A DNA stretch of 64,000 bases from Diphasiastrum complanatum (lineage: Eukaryota; Streptophyta; Lycopodiopsida; Lycopodiales; Lycopodiaceae), in the NCBI GenBank assembly GCA_029204225.1, contig MU831569.1, positions 101,707-165,706 on the forward strand. Reading direction: 5' to 3'. Every line of letters begins with the position of its first letter. Position 1 is the stretch's first letter. The notes beneath the pieces were generated by a model. That model was not told the origin of the DNA. It worked only from the letters and a program-made list of their open reading frames with translations, and ran no database searches. A program made the translations under genes and the position numbers. Positions 43,659 to 59,100 of this stretch are shown here, piece after piece.

Positions 43659-46600
43659 TTAAACATGGTATATCATTCCAACCTCAATCAAGCAAATATG
43701 GGGGATGCTTAGGGCCACTGCAGAACCCCTACAGTTTCTTCTTAGAAAACTATAAAGTACATCAATAACAAATTTCTTTAAAAGAGATGAGCTTTTTTTT
43801 GCTTGCACATAAGAATGGCCTAGTATGTAGGCAATACCAGCATCTCTAGCTTCAATAAGTTGCATAAGCTCATTCCTAATGCTGGGGTCGACATCAGGAC
43901 TTTCAGGAAGCTCAAATCTGACTCTTCTTTTTCTTCCTACATCTGGAGACTCTATCTCTGAAAGATCTTGTAAGCTTGGTACAGAGAGAGACTTACTCAG
44001 GGGTGTGCCATAAGAGGACTGTTCCAGATCTTCCAGTTCTGAGACTGTAAAAGCCATGCCATTTCGTGCAGATGTCCCAACTACAGCCATTTTTCCATCA
44101 ACAGAACCTTCATTACTAGAGGGCACCCAGGTCTGAGCTGCTTCTGTCTGGATAAACTCCCCAATGCTCAAGATAAGCTGGTTTTCAAAGTCGTGGTCAT
44201 CTATACGAATATCTTTGTAACCATATCGTAAAATACACCTATACATTCTGTACTCCTTTGTCCCAACGCGACCAATAAGATATCGCTCCTGAGGCGGAAC
44301 ATAGGGAACTGGGACTGATTTGATGCAGACAAATACTAGTACCTCATGAAATGCTGGCAAATTGGTGACAAAATGAGAAAAGATAGCAGGAACTCCTGTT
44401 ACAAGCTCTGTGTAGATAAGCCCTATTCCGGGTACACGAACAATCCCAAGGCTTGGTCCAAGAGTAAGCAGCCACTTCATGGACACCTTGTTTTGAACAT
44501 CAAACTGGTACTTCTTTTTGGTTCCATAATGCCACACATACATGATTGCCATAAACATGCCAGATAAAACAAGGGGAACCCAACCACCCTCAGGCACCTT
44601 AACAAGAGCTGCTGAGATGTATAGCAACTCGATGGATCCAAAAAATACAAGGAAACAGAGTGCCAGCCAAATACTTTTTTGCCACACAACAACTATTACA
44701 AGAGACATAAGACATGTGGTGACAAACATGACCGTAATAACAGCAATTCCTACAACCACCAAACAATAAAGAAAATTCAGAATTCTTAAGTTAAAATATT
44801 ACAAACCTAAACATAAGTGATTATTCATCCATGTAGACTAGTCGAGACTTGATTTGATCATGTCATCAAAAACCCCCAAACTTTAGAAATGTTTTCGCTC
44901 TTGTATCTAAGGCATGTGTTTCAGAAGTATCACATCTTCAACATACCATATGCATGTCCAATGAGGATAGTGTCTCGAAACCCAATAGTTATCGCCAGGC
45001 AGAGAATCAAAAGTATCCAGTTGATTTCAGGAATGTAAACCTGACCATAAATGTTCTTGGATGTGTGAACCACTTTAACTCGCGGAAAACAACCTAGAGC
45101 TGAACACTGTCTAATCACAGAAAAGGTTGCTGAAATCACTGCTTGACTTCCAACAACCGAAGCAAGTGTCGCAACAACAAAAACTGGCCAAAATACAGCC
45201 TCTGCAACCATACCAGTTATTTATTTAGTCCAAAATTCCAGCATAATAAGTCAACAGATAAAAATGATACAAGAAGCTTGCATCCAGTGTACATTTTGTC
45301 ATTCCCTAAGCACAACCTCGTAATTTCACAATGGCTGCAAAAATCCACCATATTCGTAACTCTACATCTCACGGTGACTTTAGAATTCATTGAATTTTTA
45401 TAGATGGATATTACCTGGAATGGACTTGTAAAAGCTCCTCTGAATGTCAGCATGATGTTTTGAAAGGTAAGCAGCTTGGCCCATGTAGGCAAGTACTAGG
45501 CTAGGGTATACAACAAATGTGAAAGCAATCTGCATTCATGACACGGACTTGCAGTTCATGGGTAAGCCTTATGAACAATTAAGAAATCAGAGTTCCAAAA
45601 AGCCCAACATTTAAGAAGCTAGGAAACTAAATCTTGCACTGGAATTACTCTTCCTCGCCAAGAACAGGGGAAAACCTTGATAGAGGACCTTGAGAAGTGT
45701 CCCAGGTCAGCAAACATGGCCTCCGTACCTGTCTAGGCATGATTTAGTTTGTGAATAAGAAAAGAAGAAATTCACTTCTGAGTTTAAAAATTTCTATAAG
45801 CTGTTAGAAAACCAAAGGTGCTAATAATTAGCACTTCAAATGACATGAAAAAAGATTATACATGGACAAACCTGTAATGCTCAGAAGGATACCACCCAAA
45901 GAAGCCCAGCCTGCTGCCCCCATCTTGCTAATGTAGTTGTACATGTAGTAGGGGGATAGAGCACGAAAAACACCAACATTCCAACGAACAATATTGTATA
46001 TCCCAATAGAACTAATGCAGAAAAGCCATGTCAGGACGATAGGAGCAAACATAAAACCAACTTTACGCGTGCCAAAATGTTGCAGTGCAAATAGTCCAAC
46101 AAGCACAAGGCAAGCAATAACATCAACCACATCTGCAAGTAGACAAGATAACCTCATTAGCTAAGAAATGCTTTCTTAACAGCCTTAGATTGAATTAAGT
46201 TTGAGAAGTTATCTAGCTATTAAACTCAAAATATGGCATTGGATTACATAATGATAATTCAATATCTTGAATATTACTCAAGGGTTAGCAACTGTGTATT
46301 GTTCTTTCCATACATTTGTTCTTTCCATAATACTCGGCCCAATTCCAACTTCCAAGAACCACTATGAAATAAAAATCTCTGATTTCAAGTCAAAATCAGT
46401 ATAGGAAACACGATCCTCATGTCTTCTTTTAAAAAATAGATAAGATGCCCTTTACCAATGTTATGGCTTTGTTCAGTGCAATTATAAAAATTAATGGGCA
46501 TAAGGTTTTTGGTGCTGGAACTAGTAAAAAAATATTCTTTGGAAACCCTATTTTTTGTCTCTAACACTAGAAAAGAGACTGCTCTGAGACAAGGACTTGA

Positions 46601-48968
46601 GGTCAATGAGACAGACATTACATCAACGTCGTTGTTCAAATTTTCTGGTATGGTAAACATCAACTGTTATGAGCCTTTACCTAATTCTGGACTTTGTCCA
46701 ATGGAAACTAGAACGACTATCTTGAATAAAACTTTTGCATCGATTACACAGAGCAAGCACAAACAAATGGTGTTGAAAATCCCTACATTCAATTTTTAAT
46801 GGCTTATGGAAACTCTTACTTTATGATCTCAACCAAGAGCATTCTACATCTTTGGCCTACATCAAACAAAGGATTTATAGCTCTCTATTCCTTCCTGATT
46901 CAACATTTGACCGCTGCTCTAGCTATTAATCATCTTGTTTAACGGGCAACAACATTTAAGGTTTGACCTCAAAAAATGTAATAAAGTGAGAAACCACTGA
47001 TAGCAGCAGCATTGCTCAAAGTAAAGGACTATAATAGTTGACGACAATATAGGTGATTATTATTTCCCAGATTTGGAATATCCATGTTTTTGGATTCTCA
47101 GGTGAGAAATCAAGTCTATTTGAAGACACGACAAAGCTTTATCAGTTTTCAGGCATATTTGCAGTATCAAGTCTATTCTGAATCCAAAGGACAAACATGA
47201 TCTGTAGAATCTTGCATACTATAAGCTAAGACAATTTGGTATAGATGGAACCTTCAAACCAAAAACAGGACATACTCTAATGACTATATTGTTTTCTTAG
47301 AAAAGGGAATCCCGATTACAGGCAAGCATAGAGTACACGCCCCACATAATGTAGAAATTGTTATGCGCACAATTTTCTTGACATCTTTAGACTTGATCAG
47401 ATTAGTTACTACAGAAAAGGATCCAAATTTAGATGCTGACTCGCTGCATCTTCCTCTTACAACTATTTGCTCACTCCACTAGATGGATTCACATTGAGAT
47501 TATAACACAGACGGACCAGTAACACATGAAATCTTCGACACTGAGTTTTGTAAAACTATCAAGAGCAGATAAGGCCACATGAGCAGATGATGCAGATCAA
47601 TAATGGACAAGAATCTACAGACTAATTTATATAACTAACGACACTAACCACCTGTACAAGGGAAAATATGGGACTTGACAAGATTTCAAAGGGGGATAGT
47701 CCCTGTAATTCCAAAGTGTGAAATGAAATGCGCTAAGAGCAAATGATGCACAAAGTTAATATCAGGAGCAAAACATCATCACTTACGTTCATGAAGATTT
47801 GGAGCTGCGACCTCAATGCCTGAAACTGCTGAAAGAACTGCCAGGGTGACATGCACTTGTAATAAGTAAAAGGTTGAAGCACATTCCGCAACTGTATTTA
47901 CTACTTGCAAACAACATACTAAATATTTAATAAATGAGACCACATAATATGTGAAACCTTCTAGTTCCCTTAGCAAAAAAATTGTTAATGGGTGAAACCA
48001 TGAGGGAAATGGCACAATGAACTCACTCTACACGTATTTGACAGTTCCAAAACCCCCACAAGTACCGTTCACATATGAAAAAGTTACTGAGAAAATCATT
48101 AAGTAATGCAAGCTTGTCAAACTCAACTGTTGGGAGACTACACGTAGTCATCCCTTCAAATTGGCTTCAGTTTTCTAATTCTTATCTTCAAATCTGAATC
48201 TGGATCATTGCAGGAAAGTAAATTACATGGTTGGTGACAAGAAACATTTGACAAAAAAAAAAAAAAAGATCACAAACAGCAATGGGCATAGTTGTGGGTA
48301 ATACTTTTGACCTAAGACAACTGGACATGAAGAAAGATACAAAATTCAAGAAATTGGAAAATATCACATTGTGACTTTGATTATTACAACAAAAACTGAA
48401 GGCAAATATACTATAGAAAGTGGTGGAGAAAGAGCAAAAAGGTTGAGAGAATGATCCAAAGATTATCAAACATGAAAAACAGCAAAAATTTAGAATGTCA
48501 CCAAGAACCGAACATTATGGACTAAAACATTTCCTCAAATGGGAAACATGGAAACAAGTTCAAGAAACAACCTTGAGAGATGTAGAGTTGGAAAAATGAG
48601 TTCACCATGGAAACCAGTTCACGGAAGACCCTTGAGAGACAAGGTTGGAAAAACAAGTTCTCCATGGAAAAAGGTTTCCCATGACTATATTTGAAGTCAT
48701 CCTCTCACAGACAAGAGTCAAAAATCTAAATAGTTTTGCAAATCTAAAGATGAATTTTTTCTTGTCTAAGAAAAGAAAAGGATAAGAGAAAAGAGCTCCA
48801 AAAGCAACAATTTGAGAAACTCTGATTGGCAACTTGTTGCTTCCCACCAAGCACTTTTATAGTGGTTATCTAACAATTAGAATGTCATCGTTCAATTATC
48901 ACATAAAGTCAATGCTTAACAAGAAAGTTCTACTTATCATTTACAAGATTATATTACATCAATGATTC

Positions 48969-49047
<79 letters not shown>

Positions 49048-50099
49048 GGCTACAGATTATCATGGTTCTCTCAGGCATCTCACCTCCTACTTGATTTATT
49101 TGGTATCTCCATCACAGAGCTACCCTCAGGAACTTACCAGTATATCAGACGATTCCTTTATCGCACATACCTAGAGTGGACTTGGCATAATCAGTTAGGG
49201 GTTAAGCTAGCTTTCTACCAGACCCATTTCTTGGAGCTGGATACATCAGGGGCCCCGGTTATGCCACGCTACTTGGATTCGGGACTATCACATTGCCTCA
49301 GATTCACACTGGGACACCTTAGGGTGTCTTCTCATTAGCTAGCTATTGAGACTGGGAGATTTCATGGTATTCCCAGAGAGGAGCAGATTTGCCAGTTATG
49401 CTCTCTAGGTGAGGTGGAGTCTAAGGAGCACTTTATCTTCCGATGCCCTGTATACTATGAGATCAGAGGTCGGTATCACTGCCTGTTTCGAGACATGCCT
49501 ACCACTCTACGCTCTCTCGTGGCCTATGAGGACCCACGATGTGTCGCTCTGATGATATGTGAGATGTTCATACTACGGAGAGGTTTATACAGGACACCAC
49601 AGCATTCTACCTCACAGCCATTGATCACTTCATTCTTTACTAGGCGGAGATCACGTGATCTAGTGCCGGAGGAGGATTACGATGACGATGAGGATGATAG
49701 CCACTCACATGCTCATAGAGACCGGAGACAGTGTACTCCCCACCATCGCGTTACTACCAGGATCACCAGACATCATACACAGAGGCGTGCCACTGCCACA
49801 CATGCTCATGCTCATGCCAGCAGGCTCCAGCACTTTCTCATGTTGTGGCTCGCATTACATCTTTCTATAGTATCGGTACAGCAGCAGCAGCAGCACATGC
49901 TCCGCAATCTTGACATCTTGACATAGATACCCATATGATCAGTATGAACACACACCGCATACGTGTCTATTTTAGTTTGTACTAGATGTTTTTCTTTATT
50001 ACATATTGGAGACGTTTTGTACGCTCCCATGGTTACCACACACTTGACATGTACTTTTTAGTCTTATATGCCTTTTGGCATGGAAAAGACATTCACAAA

Positions 50100-50183
<84 letters not shown>

Positions 50184-53100
50184 GTACCAATCCAATAGTA
50201 CCACATGCTCTACCAGAACAAAGTCTATTGCAACCCCCACACTGCCAATGAGTGATTGAAAAAATGAGGTAGAGGTTCCCACTAGGCACCGATCCCAGAG
50301 ATAAGGTAGACATGCCACACACAACATAGACCGCGCAACTCGCATTCCTTCTATACCACATTCTAGCACTCAACCGCAATCATCATGATGATTACTTCAA
50401 ACTATATCCTTAACATCCACTTTTGCCACATCTACCATTTCGTCTTTCTTCAAATCTGATTGATATACTTTAAAGCCTCATCACATCTTATGACCAAATC
50501 TGAGTTGCCATGGATCACGAATTGCTGCAACGGCGATTCGGATCGCTAGCAATCCAGACCAGAAACATGGTTCTGGATCACAAAAAAATTTGCAAATTTT
50601 TTTATGTGCCTACTCGCGGCCCACAAAAAAAAGTTTGCATTTATAGAGAGTAACACATTTCACATAGTCCCCCTTGACAAAGCAAGACCAAACCTTTTGA
50701 ACCCTTTGTTTTATAGCATAACAAGTTATAAAAAAGCTGCATGAAATCCTACAGTACAAAGTACTGTAAAATGACGCAAGTTTCAAGACACTCAGCTATT
50801 ACATGCCACCATCCCACAACACAAAACCGTACGGGTTAGTATAGTGGGGAAGACAAGTGTCGAACTAGCATCAGTTGTTATCCATGTCCAAAACTAGACT
50901 CACTACATGACAGTTTGGATAGCAGAATACATAACATAGTCCAATCTTTCCTACCAACAGTATTAATATAGCAATATGTATTGCCCAACGCAACCGTATC
51001 AGGGCATACGCCATACTAATCAGTATGAGGGCATACTATTATACACCGAGTATCGGGGTAGATCCGTGCCATACTGACCTCTTAGACCTCATGTGTACTC
51101 ATGAGCATCTATGCATCTATGTACTAACTATGGTAAGTAGTTAGGGCAAATCCATGTCATACCAACTACCCGAAATTATCAACCCATATCTAAGAATTTT
51201 ATCTACCTTGGTAGCCTAGCATTATACATACAATGCCTTATTTCTTTCCTCTTCTAAATCAACAGTTACAATATAAGTACAAGCTGGTTCGTTTATAAAG
51301 TCGATAGCATATGTTAATCAAGTAAATGAATACCCCTATATTCATGCATCTTTCAAGTAAGCCATCTATATGTTTCATTTGTTTAACCAAAAGCTCTTTC
51401 CAAGCTACTTACTCATGTATAAGAAATGTTCCTAAAACGTATGTCATAGAGTGTATCTCGACATAAGAAAGAAAGTGCTAAGCATAATACATGAATCCGT
51501 GGTGAAGCCATATCCTGAATATTAGCCATCCCTCACTTAGTAGTATTTCCCGTCTATCAACATAAGTTCATTCCAAAAAAAACCATCAGAGGACGTCTGT
51601 ATACCGTTCCCACATAATGCAAAAACCTGCAAGTTCTTCCTTTACACATCTTAATGGAGAAAAGAGACACCTTTATACCTATTACACTCCGAAAGTTCAC
51701 CATGTAATGCTTTCATTTGCACATTATGGAAAGAAATGCTATCAACAAATCGTTGGAATACAGTAGTAGATCGCATCTCTTCCAACTTGGAAGTGCGCTC
51801 TACAATGTCTGAATTTTCATACCTTTGGTCCGCTGTCCAACACACTATTATTGGCTGTGAATCGCGCCCAACCAGCAATTTAAAAGTTGTCTCATTGATT
51901 ATGGGATGATCACTGACTACAAACATCTTGTATATCATCGTTGTAAAACAACATATAGATTACCACAAAAAGTGAAGAGTATCATAGTTACAGTTGCCTA
52001 CTGCCTGTAGGCAGATCGCGGCCCTGCAGGATGAGTTTATACCCGAAAAATGTAGCCCGTTTGCTTCCAAGAGCTTGAGAAAGAAGTTGGTATACCAGCA
52101 GTGGGCTGTTAGTAAAGCCACACATAGAATTTGCCTCACCTATAGGGCATTATGTAGTAGAATGGAGCACGTGTAGGGTGCTATGTAGTAGAATGGAGCA
52201 CTAATGTGAGAGAGATGAAGAAGACAAGAGAGAGAGAGAGAAAGAGAGACCAAAAGTGGTGTGAAGAAGTTTGATTCATTACCACTCAATTTACAGCTTT
52301 CTATCGTGGGAAATAGGGTTTGCTAACCATCGTTGGATTGTGCTCCTGCTAGGTGTCATGATCCTATCGTTCTATGGATAGCTTGTAGAACAAGCCCTCC
52401 CGAAAACCAAGAAGGCCCCTCATGTTAAAAAAAATTAAGTTTGCAAAGGTTTTATTGTTGTGGCTTACCTGTTTATTGGTAACGAAGCCATCACAAGCAG
52501 TAATATACAAGAACAATGAGGTAATATATATAGCATTGAACAGAGTCCATGAGAGAGAGAGAGAGAGATGCAAGGAGGAGGGTGACGGTGCATTCTAGCC
52601 ATCTTGGAGCACTGTTCAAGGTGTGATCAGCACGGTGGCAGCAGCGAGGCAATGGTGTTTCTCTCCAAAAAATTCTAGGTAAGTTTTGGCGGCCCAAATT
52701 TGGACAACACTGGTCCTGAAACTCTTGGCAAACTAGATAAATAATTTGCTCTCAAAAAAACCTTTCAGTTGATACCCATTTTGCCAACAACCAAAAAAAA
52801 ATTAAATTGCGTTCCAGAAACCCCGAATCAAGTTCCAAAACGCGTTCCGGAACATGGCCTACATCCTTGGACCAAATAGTTGCATTATTGTGCATAATGA
52901 ATCCTGTTAGAGTTTGGTATTTCATTTGATAAACCTTGTTTGTTTTTATTAGTTATTTAGGCGGTTAGATTGTTATTCAGAGACATTTTCGTATGCTCCC
53001 ATGATATGCTACGTATTTAAGCTGTACTATTCAATCTTATGTATCTTCTTTATAATCTTAAGGTCAATGTAAAGAACACCAACATTATGGTTTTCAATAC

Positions 53101-56100
53101 ATCCTGTCCACTAAGAAGCACATTGCTCCCACCAGATTAGGGAAAAGCAAGAATTCTTGGTGTAGATGGAAAGATTTGTTTTAGACAACATACTAGTAAC
53201 GCCTGCCCGCCCAACGGCGGGCAACGTTGGGCGGGCAAATTCAAATGCGACGGGCAGCGCATGCCCCCCATGTGCAGGAAATCGCGAGGGGGCGGTTTTC
53301 GGGACAGCTCACGCTGCTTGTGAGAGCGTGACGGGCAGCGTGAGCTACCCGGAAACCACTTTTTTTAAAATATATATGCTCTCAGCAAAAGTAAGTTGTT
53401 CGACGAACCGCTTACTCCTAGAGTTACGCAGGCAACGTGATGTCCAGGTCTCACGACATCAAGTTGGACAGACTTTTCTACAATACATATCTCTATGTTG
53501 ACACGAACTTTTCGTGTCAATAGGTCGGAATTGTCTGTGGTTTGAAGAATATATTGATATCCATGGCTGAAGAGACTGCTGCCAATGGTAGCTCATCTGG
53601 AAGGTCTCGAGTGTGTGTATTGTGCATGCGCCCGATGAATACAAGGGACTATCCGTCTAGACTGTAGTTGAGAGCAAAGGACCTGATGCGTATCTCTGTA
53701 ATGAACGTATCTGGTGGCTGGCATAGGCTTTGACCCAATCCGGACATCTCTCGTAACATAAGTGCCAGACATCTCTGGTCCTTATATGCAAACAAAGAAC
53801 GTAGCGTGACTGGCTACTCTCTTAAGAGAGAATGCTATTGTCTCATGACCTCATAGTACACTGGGCATCTAAAAGTGCAATGCACTTTTCACTTCGTCAC
53901 CCCCATATCACTTAGTGTGCATGTCTTATTCTCTTGTTGGGATGCCTGAGAAGTGTTCCACCTTAATTTATAGCTGATGTGATGATAAGCGAAACTGAAG
54001 CATGGTGAAGAATCAAATTCCCATGACTACCTCTCTCCAAGAAGGGTAGAAATGAGCTAATGTGCACGACCAGATTTTCTGAGTATAGGATCTCTGGATA
54101 TATCGACGAACATATGAATGTTTTGATTAGGATTAGGAAGACTGGAGATGGAGATGCCCACTGTAGCTCAGAGATGTAATGCCTGAGAAAACCAATATAG
54201 GTGATATCCCTGACTATGAAGCTCTATAAAACTTAGCCATGGACATTTGCTCCTGCTCTCGGCTAAATTCACAAAAGACATAGTTTACTGTTGATTTGTT
54301 ACATGCAATAACCTTGGACATTATTTGATTGCTCTACTTTTTACTGGAATTTTGGATCCATTAATTATACACTCCCATATTGCATGTCACACTTGAAATG
54401 CACTCTTCTAGTCTTATTTACCTGTTGGTACTTAAAAGTCATCATTAAAGCTTTGCTTCTTTCTTTCTTTCTCTCTCATGCTCAAATAGTATTATTGCCT
54501 TGTCGAAGATGTAAAAATTCATTCAAACCTATGGCAAGTCCCCATTATCTAACCCCCCAATTGTACCTGCAAGATTACTCAATCTAAGCCCAAATCTGGA
54601 TCTCTTCCAACCTTGATGTTTTAAAGAGTCTGCTTTGAAGATATGTCGTAAAACAATGCTAAAAAGGCTAACACTTCTATTACTCCTTCACTATGGAAAG
54701 GATTGTAGATTAGGCATAGATACTCTTTAAATAACGCAGCCAATCTACATCAAACACAATCCACAAAATTTGGCACATCGGTTTATAGATCCTTTCTTCA
54801 CCTTGAAGTTTGGAGTTTGATTCTACTCAGGCACATTGATGTGAAACAAACAAGTCAACAGCTCAATATCATCACAGTTTAACCAACAATGTGTGCGCAT
54901 ACACAGAAAGCAGCATATTAATGTGACACAAAACAGAGGACAAGATTGCTCAGACCTGAGATTGCAGGTGTCAAAATTCCATCACCAATGACCATGGATG
55001 TCCCAAGAAGTACCACAATCAGTAAAGCAGTCCGTGCATTCTTATGCTTTTCGAGAAATAATTTCACCTTAGAACCTTTAGCATCAAGCACATCTTGGTC
55101 AAGCTTATAGGTTGATAGTTCTTTATCGATTGGCTGCTGGTTTGGTAACATGCTAAGCTTGGCATATCTGCACAAAAGAGAATATAAAGCAAATGTGCCA
55201 CCTGTGTGAACTTTATGTCAGTCTCCTGCCACTGCCCCAATAGGTCTAGGACAGATTGTTGTCCAACGCATGCACTCCTAAAACTGGTAAATGAAAGTCA
55301 GCATTGAAACATTGGTTTGATAAAACCACTACACTTTAATCTTGTATTAGACCATAGCTTTTGAGAGGATTTAGTGTTTCCAAAATATATCATACTATGG
55401 ACTAAAAGAACCGTGGAACGCACCTTCACCATTGTCATCAGCGGACAATACAAATAAGATATATTTCATCATAGGGACCAATGTTAAAGTGTAGACGATG
55501 AAAGACAAGACACCCAGTATTTCTGTGTCATCTTCATGAAGCTGCCACTTCTGAGAGAATGTGCTACGGTAGACGTACAAAGGAGATGTACTAAGGTCCC
55601 CATAAACTACACCAAAACTTTGATATGCCAAAGTTAAGACGGCTTTTATTGAGTTCTGCTGTAGTCCCTGTATTGCAAAAAATTTCTAGGTTCAGTAAGG
55701 AAAAGTGTGGGAATCACAAGACACCTATGCCCAGAATTTTCTAGCACATTCAACTTTCCAAGATGTGGTATCACCATAAACCTTGGCTGTCTTTAAGACA
55801 CTACCTAGCACTCTTGCAGCAGCAGTCTCATACTCTTAACAATTAGACAATGGAGCTCTTCAACCTTTGCAAAAAGAGAACGCAAAAACTAACCTAACGT
55901 AGCTTACCACTTTAATTACCAGAGAAGTTGCTGACCTTTTACAAATATTATAGTGAAGACAACTGCCAATGTTAATAATTTATCAAAGGGAAGAACAATC
56001 TGATGATATCTTTCTTTCATCAAGTCATACATGGAACGAACCCTATATAGAACACAAAATTTACACAATTATGTGATCATCGACAGCTATGAATAGCATA

Positions 56101-59100
56101 TAATATGGATCACTCAAAATGCTGATATTTGCCCTTACAGACTGCAAAAAATGAGAATAGAAGGACGCATCTTGAAGAGCTTTACTATTCTATGACAATT
56201 AGCTGACAAAGTATTTACTGGTCAATGCCAGACCCCAGGTCTACCAGAATCAACAAGTAATACTCTGTGTAGCACCACAGTGAGGCTATCAAAGAAAGAG
56301 AACAGCCAGTGAGATGAGCAGAATTCCTTTCTAGAGCCAACCTCGGCAGTTTAACACAACATGAATGCTAGCAATAGCCGAATCAATTATCATTATCATC
56401 TTCTTATCATAAGGGATTCTATTGTGTATATGAACTTATATTTTATCAGGAAAAGGCATTGGAGTTGATGTGAAAGCTAAAGTTGAGTATAAGGTGAACA
56501 ACTGATAAATGATGATTCTATTGTATATATGATCTTATATTTTATCAGGAAAAGGCATTGGAGTTCATGTGAAAGCTAAAGTTGAATATAAGGTGAACAA
56601 CTGATAAATGATGATCCAAAACTCCCATATCAGTTGTGAAGGCATACTCATAATGTTTTGACGACTGCTAAGCCAGTTCATGTTAGCTCAGTAGTGCAAT
56701 AGTGATGTTGTGTCTGATCACTGCGGATAGGCTCGAAGCCTGTTAAAAGGCAAGAAAAGGCTTTTTAGTTTGAAGGGCCAACTTATCATATGCTTCATGA
56801 TAAGAACTATTGAGGAGGATAAAGTTCTTTCTTCACAAACAACTTCAAAAGATAGTCTTTGGGCTAGTGTAGAATGTAGTGAGAGCTAGGAATAACGACT
56901 TTTTTTGGAGCTTTTCCATCTTCATGTCTGCTTCACAGCCCATTAGTTGTGGTATCTTTCAAAAGATACCGAAGCTGCATTCGCTTCACATTTTCAAGTT
57001 TGTTAGTTTCCCAGATCCATACTATCCCAAAGCTGATAGTTTTCCAGAACCAGTTTAGGGTAAAAAAATTTGCAAGGTTCACGGGAAGAGAAATAACAAC
57101 ATAGAAAACTGCCGATGTAAGCTTAGAAGATCCACCAGTAGTAAAATTACATCTATTAGAAGTAGGAAGGTTAGAACTGTAGCATACGTAAGCTGTAGGG
57201 AAGGATCCACTAACAATAAGCTTAAATCCATTAGAAACAGGATCCACAAACTGTCAAGGTAGAAAATCAGGTTTAAAAGCTCTAAATAGCAAATGTGATG
57301 TTTTTAATTTCTTTATCACATTTTGTCCCAAAATGTACAAAACGGTATTCTATGCTCAGCGGGGTCCTATAGTTGGACCTATGCACCAATGCCTTGTTAG
57401 CTGACCTATGCACCAATGCCTTGTTAGCTGTGTTCTTATAGGAGATTACTGTTTGATCAACATGTCATTGCCTATTGCTCTTATGTGATGCCAATATACG
57501 TGATATAGGTTTGTAACTTGGTATCAGAACACTTTCCCAGGCCGCCATAGCTCTCTTATTTTACTTGGCTCTTCTTCTTCTCTCTTTCCTGTGATCTAGC
57601 TTTTCGTGCACCTACTTTTACGACCCTCCACCTCTCCTGTTGCCAGCCGCTGCCATCATCCTCTCCTCCTGCTTGCTACTATGACTTGTCACATCTTTGC
57701 TCTGCCCCCTTCTTGTTACCTCCTCCGCTGCTACCTTATTATCTCCTCATGTTACTTCTTGTGCTACTACCTTCCGATCTCCCTATCATCAACTCCTGCA
57801 AAGCTGCCCTCTTGCTTGTACCTTTTGTGAATCATTGCAGTTTGTTTTATATTGATCTAGTATAATTCTCAATTATTAGGTATTCATCTCGTACAAAAGT
57901 TTAGGTACACACCAAGATGTGTGAACTCACCCCAGCCTAATATGTGTCAAGAAATACCTTATATCCGACATGGGCTAGTGTCTGATGCTCTTATAACAAC
58001 TAATTACTTCAGCTGGAACTCTTATGTATTCCTTTTGTGTTCCCACAGGTCCAGAATTCCTCACTCAATTTAGAGTTACATTCTAGGAACAATCTAAAGA
58101 ACAATCTAAAGTAAACACAACGATCCTTCAACAAGGGCTTGGTCTATCATAATATCATTTCTCTGTGTTACAATAAAGTAGATTTGATCTATGTTCATGC
58201 ACCATTTCTTGCACAAAACGACATTGTAAAGCAATGTCTTTATTTTTCTTATGCAAACCCTCATTCCTCCCTAAAACGATGGAGCAAAAAAGATGCAGCC
58301 CTGATTGTCGTTGTGGAATTTCATGTCCAATCGTTCAATCCCCAATTCACTCATCAATTTCTAGATCCATATGTGATCCTTGCTAGCCTAACACACACCC
58401 AGGAGATGCAACTGCAGTTGTGTGTTTGAGATACTAGACTCAAGGGTTGGATATGATTGTATCTCTAGTCAGCAAATGCGAAATTTTGATCGAGGGAAAT
58501 TGAAAAGGTGAAGCACACTATAAGAAGGATATGTTCAATGTCACATATCTAGTTTTCTCTCAAACTGCAATAGCCAAGGAAGATAAGATCCTCTCAACAT
58601 TTGTGGAAACATGCAAACCGCGAAAATCATGTAATAGCACTCTTATTTGGTACATGACCAAATCACCTTACAAGACAACCTTCAAAAAATGGGCAGATTA
58701 TCTTCGCGGAATGCTGGTCTTTTCCCAAGCTCTGTCGTCCATCTGCATAGAGACGGTTGCAATTCTTAGAAAGTCCCTTATGACAACTATTATTTTCATC
58801 AAACATGCAGTCTTGATAGTAGTGCAGGGCCCTCGCCCCACTTGCTGTTATCTCTGTTAAGTTAGTGCTTTTTTCACATATCCTGTTAGCACTAACTGGC
58901 GCATTGGATCTGCAGTTAGTACTAACCTAACAAACTTCAAGGCCCACTCAGTATTCATAGTTATACAGGATCGCTGCTGCTCACTGGAAACGCTGGTGCT
59001 GCCCTGAGGGACAATTTTTCTGCTCAGTCACTGATGTCGCTACTGCCACTCCATCAATTTGCTTGGTTCGAATCTGCTCCCACTCCAACGGCTGCTGCCA

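Larger units (their letters stand above)
47829..54955 (-). other. Transporter intron 3 (7.1 kb), with inserted repeats
   Basis: The donor follows ATCTCAG at 54956 and the acceptor precedes CAGTTTCAGG at 47828. It holds two long CT microsatellites, a LINE-like coding fragment between them and a GC-rich hairpin cluster near 53200-53350. The remainder is AT-rich with no gene seen. Confidence 0.85.

Noticed and set aside
49999-50379. ORFs with long RERERE or SLSLSL runs at 6656-6982, 48962-49174 and 49986-50379
   Set aside because: The runs are translated GA/CT microsatellites.
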